NCBI GenBank assembly: GCA_964610115.1
Contig: CAZSUW010000038.1
Location: 1-23,753 of the forward strand
From: Litorimonas sp964610115
GTDB lineage: Bacteria; Pseudomonadota; Alphaproteobacteria; Caulobacterales; Maricaulaceae
Length of the DNA stretch: 23,753 bases
Direction: 5' to 3'
The notes beneath the pieces were generated by a model. That model saw only the letters and a list, made by a program, of their open reading frames with translations, was not told where the DNA came from and did no database searches. Positions 16,416 to 22,086 of this stretch are shown in pieces. A program made the translations under genes and the position numbers. Position 1 is the stretch's first letter. Each line of letters begins with the position of its first letter.

Positions 16416-17283
16416 TATCGGAAGACCCTGATGATGCTTGACTGAGGTCGCCCGTCACACGCCGCACATCAATGTCGCCGGAACCGGATGAACGCAGGTC
16501 TGCATCAATAACATCGGCATCGACATCGACATCACCCGAACCTGATTTCCGCACGACAAGGGTGTCTATGTTCCCGCCGAAAACATCGACATCGCCACTG
16601 CCACTTTTGGAAATTTTCAAATCTCCGACCATTTCGCCAATCTCGACATCGCCGCTGCCGCTTTTGGAAATACTAGCCATGCGCCCAATGCGGTTAATGT
16701 CCAGATCGCCAGAGCCGCTTTGGGAGAAGGAAAGCTCGCCCGTCTCATCGATTGTGACGTTGCCCGATCCGGATTTAGCAAGTTTTAGTGTCCCGACCCT
16801 TCCGGCTTCAAAATTTCCTGAACCCGATTTCGCAATACTCGCTTCGAGTATATCGCCGACAGCCGCATCGAAACAGCCTTGCAGTTCAAGTGAAGCCGAT
16901 GACAGCGCCACATCGCTCGTGTCGAGCAAAATGATGCTGTTCTCAATCTCCAATGTTGAGCCTTCCGGCACAGAGACCTCGATCTTGGGGTAATCTTTCA
17001 AGCGCCTTTCAGCCGTCCGATTGCGGCGATTAATCGTGATGCTAATAACAGAATTATAGTCGCAAACCTTTGTTTTCTCAGGACGATCATAGCCCCCGTC
17101 AATCAAGAACGGTTCACCTTCCGCTGTTGTCAGATCGCCCCCTGTGCGGATGACGTCAATCGATGGAGCGCCTTCTACGATTGTAATCTGTCCAACGAAA
17201 TTTTCTATCCGAACATCGGTGGCGAAGGCTGGCGTGGCCAGCATGCCCGCTAGGGCCGTGGCTGAAATCAATAGTGTTTTCAT
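16393..17283 (-). CDS. Secreted SGSG-repeat protein (DUF2807/'toastrack'-like), last gene of psp operon
   Basis: 296 residues. Signal peptide MKTLLISATALAGMLATPAFA. After an N-terminal region with VCDYNSVISITINRR come eight copies of an SGSGD-centred repeat, with SGSG (last copy SGSS) starting at residues 153, 171, 189, 208, 227, 247, 266 and 285, a period of 18-20. That regular spacing fits a right-handed beta-helix or solenoid with one turn per repeat, as in DUF2807 (GIN) and DUF4097 domains, which the literature on psp systems groups as 'toastrack' partners of PspC. Its ATG overlaps the stop of the 68-aa gene (ATGA), so translation is probably coupled. Its 3' end overlaps mnmC by 23 bases tail to tail. 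A periplasmic envelope-stress role is inferred. Confidence 0.82.
   Translation of the reverse strand: MKTLLISATALAGMLATPAFATDVRIENFVGQITIVEGAPSIDVIRTGGDLTTAEGEPFLIDGGYDRPEKTKVCDYNSVISITINRRNRTAERRLKDYPKIEVSVPEGSTLEIENSIILLDTSDVALSSASLELQGCFDAAVGDILEASIAKSGSGNFEAGRVGTLKLAKSGSGNVTIDETGELSFSQSGSGDLDINRIGRMASISKSGSGDVEIGEMVGDLKISKSGSGDVDVFGGNIDTLVVRKSGSGDVDVDADVIDADLRSSGSGDIDVRRVTGDLSQASSGSSDITVSSRD
16408..16836 (-). repeat. In-gene tandem repeats encoding SGSGD units
   Basis: Eight degenerate tandem units of 54-60 bases encode KSGSGDVDV-like turns in the secreted protein. The strongest identity is around the SGSG tetrapeptide; flanking positions alternate hydrophobic residues (VDV, LDI, VEI). 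The DNA repeats have diverged, so they look like an old expansion and not recent slippage. Confidence 0.8.
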
Positions 17284-17486
17284 AGTCTTATCCGTATCGT
17301 TGAACCGTTATATAAATGTGCTGTCGCAATGAAGTCATTCGTATCCGCCGCCGCTAGGGCACAGCCTTCCCCGCCGCAGGACACGCTGATACCACTCACA
17401 TTGAGATCAACAAGCGTAATCGGGTTGGTTAAAGGGGGCGCGAGGCTGACGATCCCAGCCGTCAGCAATATGGTTGCAATATTCAT
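17280..17486 (-). CDS. 68-aa exported peptide in psp operon
   Basis: Starts MNIATILLTAGIVSLAPPLT, a short signal-like hydrophobic stretch, followed by LVDLNVSGISVSCGGEGCAL, with two Cys five residues apart in a CGGEGC motif that could form a small disulfide loop, and ends STIRIRL. AGGAG is six bases before the ATG, and its TGA overlaps the ATG of the SGSG-repeat gene, both strong signs of a real translated gene. I do not recognise the family. Inferred to be a periplasmic or membrane-associated peptide working with the downstream repeat protein. Confidence 0.7.
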   Translation of the reverse strand: MNIATILLTAGIVSLAPPLTNPITLVDLNVSGISVSCGGEGCALAAADTNDFIATAHLYNGSTIRIRL

Positions 17487-17506
17487 GGGTCTCTCCTCTC
17501 TTTTGT

Positions 17507-17555
17507 CTCCCCTGTTTATTGGGGAGGGGTGCGGCGCGCCTCATTTGCGGGCGCG
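17507..17555 (-). other. Two hairpins between pspC and the 68-aa gene
   Basis: CTCCCC/GGGGAG (17507-17526, 8-base loop) and CGCGCC/GGCGCG (17535-17555, 9-base loop) lie in the 89-base gap. Neither is followed by a U-run on the minus strand, so they may be processing or stability elements that separate pspABC output from the two downstream exported proteins. Structure only; function is inferred. Confidence 0.3.
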
Positions 17556-17575
17556 TCTCGCAAGTCGTTCTTGGT

Positions 17576-18004
17576 CTAGCTCTCCAGATCGCGGAAATCG
17601 CGGCGGAGCTTCCATTCCCGGGACGTGACCGAGCGCTCCAGGTCTTGCAGGCGCTCCTCCAGCGAGCGGAACTTAGACCGGACGTCACCATAATTGGTTG
17701 TGCTTTCCGGCACGCTATTCGTTGCTTCGGCCCGGCGGGCGCTGCGGAGCGCTTCATATTGTTCCCGAATGTAAGGCGCTCTCTTATCTGACGGAATGAA
17801 CATCCACATCAGGAAGTAGATCAGCGCCGGCAATCCGGTGAAAATCACCAGCAGGACAAAGAAGATCCGAACCGGTCCGTGATCAATGCCGAGCCAATCG
17901 CCAATCCCGGCGCAGACCCCGCCTAGAACGCCGTCAATTTTGTTGCGGCGAAGCTTTGGGCGATGAGCATAATCATCATCAAAGTCGTAGTCGCGGCGGC
18001 TCAT
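17576..18004 (-). CDS. pspC: Phage shock protein C
   Basis: 142-residue inner-membrane envelope-stress protein. The PspC domain is clear: RPKLRRNKIDGVLGGVCAGIGDWLGID, then a membrane stretch VRIFFVLLVIFTGLPALIYFLMW ending FIPSDKR. A charged helix RSKFRSLEERLQDLERSVTSREWKL follows, as in other proteobacterial PspC proteins. In enterics PspB and PspC sense envelope damage and bind PspA, releasing PspF. The frame opens at TTG 18019, but GGAGGG sits seven bases before the ATG at 18004, which is preferred. This ATG overlaps the pspB stop (ATGA), so the two are coupled. Confidence 0.95.
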   Translation of the reverse strand: MSRRDYDFDDDYAHRPKLRRNKIDGVLGGVCAGIGDWLGIDHGPVRIFFVLLVIFTGLPALIYFLMWMFIPSDKRAPYIREQYEALRSARRAEATNSVPESTTNYGDVRSKFRSLEERLQDLERSVTSREWKLRRDFRDLES

Positions 18005-18249
18005 GTTTTGTCCCTCCAATCAGGAATTTCATCATCCAGGATCGACTCAAGAACTGAGACGCGCTTGTCGAGGATGTCCGCGATTTTGGACATTTGTTCG
18101 AGTTCCTGTTTGTGGCTCGTGGAACCCGGAGCGGCGGTACCGCCCATGCGTTCCTTATGTTTGTAATGTTCCTTCAGCATGCTGCTGCCCACGCCCATTA
18201 CAATGGCAATGATGGGGATCATGAAGACCATGACTTCTGGCCTGAACAT
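18001..18249 (-). CDS. pspB: Phage shock protein B
   Basis: 82-residue membrane protein with an N-terminal transmembrane segment (VMVFMIPIIAIVMGVGSSML) and a cytoplasmic helix ending IADILDKRVSVLESILDDEIPDWRDK, which matches the PspB C-terminal signature (R-x-x-x-L-E-x-I-L-D-x-E-x-P-x-W-R). It has a longer linker (GGTAAPGSTSHKQ) than E. coli PspB. The frame opens at TTG 18264, but the ATG at 18249 has GAGAG six to eight bases upstream and is chosen. Its stop overlaps the pspC start. It lies 159 bases after pspA, a gap with several hairpins (separate entry). Confidence 0.9.
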   Translation of the reverse strand: MFRPEVMVFMIPIIAIVMGVGSSMLKEHYKHKERMGGTAAPGSTSHKQELEQMSKIADILDKRVSVLESILDDEIPDWRDKT

Positions 18250-18270
18250 AGTTTTCTCTCTCAAAAGTGA

Positions 18271-18371
18271 CGGTGACTCTTCACCGCCAGTGATAGGGTT
18301 GCGACCGAGAACACCCGTAATGTCCCACGAAGGGGAAGAGGTGGGGTTCGGGGAGGTCCGTCCCCGGTCGC
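18271..18371 (-). other. Structured pspA-pspB intergenic region
   Basis: Three inverted repeats lie in the gap. CGGTGA/TCACCG (18271-18286, loop CTCT) is just upstream of the pspB ribosome site. CGGGGA/TCCCCG (18349-18366, 6-base loop) lies about 40 bases after the pspA stop. GCGACCG (18301-18307) can pair long-range with CGGTCGC (18365-18371), competing with the previous hairpin. None is followed by a U-run. They may set pspA versus pspBC levels by processing or partial termination; this is inferred. Confidence 0.35.
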
Positions 18372-18408
18372 GGTTCAGTCTGCGCTAGGGAGCACGCAAA
18401 CCGTGTCC

Positions 18409-19104
18409 TTAGCTGGCTTTTTTCTTGCTTTTGCCTTCATTGGCGGGCTTTTTCATGCGCGCTTTGAGGGCCGCCAATTCGTCTTCCAACTCATCGTCAG
18501 ATTCGAGGGCTGCAAACTGGCTCTCCAGGCTTTCACCTTCGCCGAGATCAAAGGCCTCGACTTGAGCTTCCAGCTCGTCGACTTTGCGTTCCATCCGCTC
18601 ATAGCGGGCCAGAGCGTCGTCAACACGTGTGTCCACGATGGAGCTGCGCATTTTTACAGAGGCCTTGGCAACCGTGCTGCGCATAGACAGCGCCTTGTGC
18701 TTGGCTTTGGCCTCATCCAGCTTGGTTTGTAGCTTGGAAAGATCCGCGTCCGCCTTGGCGATCGCTTCGTCGAGAATTTCAATCTCTGTTGCGACTACGT
18801 CGGCCATGTCCTCAGACTGGCGTTTGGCTTGCAGCGCGCCGCGGGCGAGGTCTTCGCGGTCTTTTGTGATCGCGAGTTCAGCCTTGGCAGCCCAATCATC
18901 GGCACGTTTGCGGTAATCTGTCTCGCGACGGACCAGCTCTTTGCGCTCGGCAATATGGCGGGCCGCGTCTGTGCGGACTTCAACCAGCGTGTCTTCCATT
19001 TCCTGGATGATGAGGCGTGCGATCTTTTCAGGATCTTCAGCGGCTTCAATCATCGCGTTGAGGTTGGAATTGATGATGTCGCCCATGCGGGAAAAAATGC
19101 CCAT
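18409..19104 (-). CDS. pspA: Phage shock protein A (PspA/IM30 family)
   Basis: 231-residue peripheral inner-membrane protein forming ESCRT-III-like assemblies that protect the membrane; in enterics it also inhibits PspF. Begins MGIFSRMGDIINSNLNAMIEAAEDPEKIARLII, the amphipathic helix and helix 1 signature, followed by long coiled coil (residues about 30-190), then an acidic region (FDLGEGESLESQFAALESDDELEDEL) and a lysine-rich tail (KKPANEGKSKKKAS). An excellent Shine-Dalgarno (AAAGGAGA) is seven bases before the ATG. It follows the 41-aa gene by 27 bases and leads into pspB and pspC. Length is near the usual 220-230. Confidence 0.97.
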   Translation of the reverse strand: MGIFSRMGDIINSNLNAMIEAAEDPEKIARLIIQEMEDTLVEVRTDAARHIAERKELVRRETDYRKRADDWAAKAELAITKDREDLARGALQAKRQSEDMADVVATEIEILDEAIAKADADLSKLQTKLDEAKAKHKALSMRSTVAKASVKMRSSIVDTRVDDALARYERMERKVDELEAQVEAFDLGEGESLESQFAALESDDELEDELAALKARMKKPANEGKSKKKAS

Positions 19105-19131
19105 TGTGTCGTCTCCTTTCGACGGGTTTTC

Positions 19132-19257
19132 TTAGGTAAAGATTACGGCGATTAGGAAGCCGGCGGCGAAGAAGCCCCAGCATTCCGTTGACCGCGTCGT
19201 GAGGTAGCGGACGAACCGCTGCCCCTTGCGACGGAAATCGTGAGAACGATTATCCAT
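19132..19257 (-). CDS. 41-aa single-pass membrane peptide in psp operon
   Basis: Small gene with basic N-terminus MDNRSHDFRRKGQRFVRYLT and a C-terminal hydrophobic segment CWGFFAAGFLIAVIFT, so an inner-membrane peptide with its basic end in the cytoplasm is predicted. AGGAG is eight bases before the ATG, and the ATG overlaps the TAA of the upstream 60-aa frame (TAATG). It ends 27 bases before pspA. The segment layout fits a psp membrane partner, similar in idea to PspD or PspG, but no sequence match to either is evident. Function unknown. Confidence 0.72.
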   Translation of the reverse strand: MDNRSHDFRRKGQRFVRYLTTRSTECWGFFAAGFLIAVIFT

Positions 19258-19439
19258 TATAAGATCTCCTGATAATTGGCGGAGCCGCTAAAGCCGTGGC
19301 AAGTGCCAGGCGTGCCAGCGACGCGGACAGACAGGGCGGCAAAGCCCCGGCGAGCCCGGGCGCGGCGTGTGGCCCGAAGGCTCGTCGCACCGCGATGGGT
19401 GGCTGTATCGGTTGTATATGTGGTGACGGTGTCAGTCAT
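19257..19439 (-). CDS. 60-aa ORF at head of psp operon
   Basis: Threonine-rich start (MTDTVTTYTTDTATH), very basic middle (RATRRARARRGF) and a tail ending GSANYQEIL; no membrane segment and no family I recognise. Support comes from context: AGAGGAG six bases before the ATG, and a stop overlapping the start of the 41-aa gene. It may be a real small protein or a translated leader that couples ribosomes to the 41-aa gene. Amino-acid composition is unusual, so a leader role or a non-conserved peptide is a fair alternative. Confidence 0.5.
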   Translation of the reverse strand: MTDTVTTYTTDTATHRGATSLRATRRARARRGFAALSVRVAGTPGTCHGFSGSANYQEIL

Positions 19440-19682
19440 GATCGTCTCCTCTTCCTTTCTCTCTCTTTTGCGTTGTCCCGGTGGTCCGGGGTTGTTCGTG
19501 TGAAGCGGTGTGTCCCGCCGTTGAGATGAAAATGGGTGAAACAGGGGTGAATGTCACGAAATTCTAAATCATTGATTTTATTGATATTTATTGTTTTTCA
19601 GAAAACTGGATCGGAAATGAATAGTATATTGGGCTATATTTTAGCTAGATTTGCTAATTGTTTTTAGCCTATATGGCTAAAT
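19440..19682. promoter_or_regulatory. AT-rich divergent psp operon / pspF promoter region
   Basis: The 243-base gap must hold the start signals of both transcripts. From about 19560 to 19682 it is strikingly AT-rich against GC-rich flanks, with runs such as ATTGATTTTATTGATATTT. On the psp-operon strand I found no GG-N10-GC sigma-54 core. On the pspF strand one GG-N10-GC occurs at 19632-19645, but its flanks (GGGCTA, TTTAGC) depart from TGGCAC/TTGCA. No clear sigma-70 pair was identified on either strand. Confidence 0.6.
19641..19680. promoter_or_regulatory. Tandem dyad operators TTAGC-N7-GCTAA upstream of pspF
   Basis: Two dyads with identical half-sites and spacing: TTAGC-TAGATTT-GCTAA (19641-19657) and TTAGC-CTATATG-GCTAA (19664-19680), offset by 23 bp, about two helical turns. 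The second extends to TTTAGCC/GGCTAAA and ends two bases before the pspF start codon. A related inverted pair, GCTA-TATTT-TAGC, lies at 19633-19645. Likely binding sites for PspF or another dimeric regulator; the protein is not known. Confidence 0.55.
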
Positions 19683-20756
19683 ATGGCTCTTCCTCCCCAG
19701 CCCATAGGCTCCAGCGAATCCTTTATGGCACTCATGGACCGCGTCTCTGACGTTGCGTCTTTAGAGAAACCGGTCTTGATTGCCGGGGAGCGCGGGACGG
19801 GCAAAGAATTGATTGCCTCTCGCCTGCACTTCCTCTCCCCGCGATGGGAACAGATCTATGTCACTGTTAACTGCGCGGCCTTTACGCCTGACGCTCTCGA
19901 CCATGAATTATTCGGCGATACGTTTCTGGACGGCCGCGACGATACCAATGGGCGCTTCTTTGAAGCCAATGGCGGAACACTCTTCTTAGATGCGGTTCAC
20001 AGCCTGCCGCTATACCTACAAGAGAAACTGATGCAGGTCATTGAATATGGCCGCGTGCAAGCCACGGGCGAGCTTTACGCCGAGGATGTCGATGTACGTG
20101 TCGTCGCGGCGACCAGCATCGACCTACCCGCCGCCGTCGCGCGGGGCGAATTTCGCGCCGATCTGCTGGATCGCCTCGCCTTTCATGTCGTGACCTTGCC
20201 GCCTTTGCGCGAAAGACAAGACGACATCGCCGTTTTGGGCGAACATTTCGGCAAGCGCATCGCCCGCAGCCTCGGCGCGGAGAGTTTCCCGGGCTTCACT
20301 GCTGAAGCCATGGAAGCCCTTCTGGCTTATGAGTTTCCGGGCAATGTGCGTGAGCTACGCTTTCTCATTGAGCGCAGTACAGCCAAGTCATTCCTTTCGG
20401 ATGAAAGCCTGAGCGAGCCGATCGATGATCTGGAATTCGATCCGTTTGACAACCCTTACCGCCTGCGGGATCACCCGCAAGAACGCCAATATGATTTGGG
20501 GCAGGTCACGCCATCCCCGGCCTTCGCGCCGCAAGCCCTTGAAAACGAAGCCCCCGCTAAGCCCCCATCCACTGTTTCACGTGAAACACTTGAAAATAAC
20601 GCCAGCTTCACCGACCGCGTCATGGCGTTTGAGCGTCGCCTGATCGACGAAGCCATGCGCGTCACCAAAGACCATCAGGGCAAGGCGGCCGAACGACTAG
20701 GCCTTAGCTATCACCAATTCAGAGGACTATTACGAAAGCACGGCTTGAAGAAGTAG
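19683..20756 (+). CDS. pspF: PspF-family AAA+ regulator lacking GAFTGA
   Basis: 357 residues. The start aligns with E. coli PspF, and the only upstream in-frame stretch is closed by a TAG at 19665. Walker A is intact (GERGTGKE, 35-42), as are Arg158 and Arg164 in FRADLLDRLAF and the sensor II region (FPGNVRELRFLIERS). The GAFTGA loop that contacts sigma-54 is missing: ELFG is followed by DTFLDGRDDTN and then GRFFEANGGTL, three residues shorter than E. coli. Walker B reads LFLDAVHS, with Ala104 in place of the catalytic Glu. The C-terminus has a Fis-type helix-turn-helix (HQGKAAERLGLSYHQFRGLLRKHG). It probably binds DNA and ATP but is not expected to remodel sigma-54. No Shine-Dalgarno is visible. 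A parS site lies in its linker. Confidence 0.9.
   Translation: MALPPQPIGSSESFMALMDRVSDVASLEKPVLIAGERGTGKELIASRLHFLSPRWEQIYVTVNCAAFTPDALDHELFGDTFLDGRDDTNGRFFEANGGTLFLDAVHSLPLYLQEKLMQVIEYGRVQATGELYAEDVDVRVVAATSIDLPAAVARGEFRADLLDRLAFHVVTLPPLRERQDDIAVLGEHFGKRIARSLGAESFPGFTAEAMEALLAYEFPGNVRELRFLIERSTAKSFLSDESLSEPIDDLEFDPFDNPYRLRDHPQERQYDLGQVTPSPAFAPQALENEAPAKPPSTVSRETLENNASFTDRVMAFERRLIDEAMRVTKDHQGKAAERLGLSYHQFRGLLRKHGLKK
20573..20588. other. Perfect parS centromere site (ParB binding)
   Basis: TGTTTCACGTGAAACA is a perfect 16-bp palindrome identical to the canonical chromosomal parS consensus bound by ParB. It lies inside pspF, encoding T-V-S-R-E-T (residues 297-302) in the linker between the AAA+ domain and the helix-turn-helix. 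By chance a specified 16-mer is not expected in 24 kb. parS sites cluster near oriC, so the window is probably origin-proximal. I found no second perfect copy here. Confidence 0.88.
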
Positions 20757-20763
20757 GCAGCCG

Positions 20764-21870
20764 TTATCGCGCCTTATACGTAAACTGCCCCGCATCATTC
20801 AGGCGGCGGGTGACGCGGCCTCGGCCTTTCAGGCAGTTGAGGTGCGCGACGCTTTCGCCCACGGCCATGATCCGGTTCCGATCTGTAATCGGGCGGCGGA
20901 AGAGAACGGAGTAGACCTCTGTGGCCAGACGCGGTTCTTTACAGAACTCATGGAGCCGATCGAGCGCCTTCTCGTGGTGGTCGATCAGCTTGCGCAAGCG
21001 CTTATGCGCGCCGCGGAACGGAATACCATGCGCCGGGCCGATCAACGTGTCCTCCGGCAATTCATCGATCAGCTTGTGGCAAGACGTGATCCAGTCTTCT
21101 AGCGGGTTGCCTTCTGGTTCGGTCGGCCAGACAGAAACATTAGAGCTAATATTCGGCAAGAGTTGATCACCGGTCAGGCAAAGCCTCAATTCCTCACAAT
21201 AGAGACACGCATGTTCGGGCGAATGGCCCGACCCTATAATGACGCGCCAAGTCCGTCCACCAATCTTACCCCATTCCCCGTCGGTCAGGCGATCATAGGC
21301 ATGGGGCAGCGGCGTGACAGCCTTACCAAACCCACCGAAGCGCGACTTATAAAGCTCGATCTGTTCCGCCGTGAATCCTGCCTTGCGGTAAAACTTGATG
21401 CCTTCTTTCGGCGCGGGCTGCCCTGTATCGGCGACCAACAGACGACAAAGGAAATACTCGCCCCGCGTCATCAAAAGCGGCGCGCCAAAGCGTTCGCAGA
21501 TCCAACCGGCAAGGCCCGTATGATCGGGGTGGAGGTGCGTGCAGATCACGCGATTAACGGGGCGCCCACCCATGAGATCGGTAAAATGCCGCTCCCATTG
21601 CGCTTTGGCTTCATGCCAGCCAATGCCCGTATCGACGATCACCCAACCATCGCCATCTCGCAAGGCATAGAGGTTGATGTGGTTCAACCCCTGCATGGGC
21701 AGGGCAAAGCGCAGCCAGTAAACCCCGTCGGCGAGCTCCGTAACGTCGCCGGGCTCTGGCGCCGTATCCGTCACAAATTGCAAGAGCTTCGAACTATTAT
21801 CCCGTGGCAAGAGCGACGCATCCTGCGGAGTCGCTTCGGACGGTTTTGTCGTGACATTAGTTTCTGACAT
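20764..21870 (-). CDS. Metallo-beta-lactamase-fold hydrolase
   Basis: 368 residues, cytoplasmic. Zinc-binding signature CTHLHPDHTGLAG (His112, His114, Asp116, His117), third-ligand region GSGHSPEHA (His216) and LTGDQLLP (Asp235) are present, so a dinuclear metal site is likely intact. The C-terminal 80-100 residues (LRKLIDHHEKALDRLHEF, GESVAHLNCLKGRGRVTRR) match the winged-helix BLACT_WH extension found in LACTB2-like hydrolases. Substrate unknown; thioester, RNA or lactone substrates are possible. AAAGGA is five bases before the ATG. It is divergent from mccB, hinting at a link with branched-chain acyl-CoA breakdown, and converges on pspF with seven bases between stops. Confidence 0.9.
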   Translation of the reverse strand: MSETNVTTKPSEATPQDASLLPRDNSSKLLQFVTDTAPEPGDVTELADGVYWLRFALPMQGLNHINLYALRDGDGWVIVDTGIGWHEAKAQWERHFTDLMGGRPVNRVICTHLHPDHTGLAGWICERFGAPLLMTRGEYFLCRLLVADTGQPAPKEGIKFYRKAGFTAEQIELYKSRFGGFGKAVTPLPHAYDRLTDGEWGKIGGRTWRVIIGSGHSPEHACLYCEELRLCLTGDQLLPNISSNVSVWPTEPEGNPLEDWITSCHKLIDELPEDTLIGPAHGIPFRGAHKRLRKLIDHHEKALDRLHEFCKEPRLATEVYSVLFRRPITDRNRIMAVGESVAHLNCLKGRGRVTRRLNDAGQFTYKAR

Positions 21871-22086
21871 ATTCGTCCTTTAACATAACTTTCTCCCACT
21901 GTCGCCGGAGTGCGTACAGCATCACTCTGCAGAAATTACGGGCGAAAATAGCGGACGAATAGAGAGCGTTAGCGCGGGCTAAACGCGAAGACATGCCGCA
22001 CAAATGGCCTATCAAAGGCTAGCGCGCCTATGATGAAGGCGATCTTCGCATTGCCTTGCCGCGCTTTGGCACTTAGTCGGAACGTT
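21871..22086. promoter_or_regulatory. Divergent MBL-hydrolase / mccB intergenic region with dyad
   Basis: 216 bases separating divergent starts (using 22087 for mccB), so both promoters should lie here. A dyad TTAGC-GCGG-GCTAA at 21969-21982 extends on both sides to near-matching CG ends (CGTTAGC, GCTAAACG). It uses the same half-site as the pspF dyads but with a 4-base spacer. It could be an operator for a shared regulator; no -35/-10 pair was confidently identified. Confidence 0.4.

Noticed and set aside
16472..16993. 173-aa plus-strand frame opposite the SGSG-repeat gene
   Set aside because: Its SPEPD/SPLPLLE repeats simply mirror the SGSG repeats of the true gene on the other strand.
19276..19529. 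75-77 aa plus-strand frames upstream of pspF
   Set aside because: Antisense to the 60-aa leader gene, with no ribosome site and Arg/Ala-rich shadow-like content.
19632..19645. GG-N10-GC on the pspF strand as a sigma-54 promoter
   Set aside because: Flanking bases do not match TGGCAC/TTGCA and the sequence overlaps the dyad array, so I do not call it a promoter.
20757..20763. Terminator between convergent pspF and the MBL hydrolase
   Set aside because: Only seven bases separate the stops and no hairpin with a T-run is visible.
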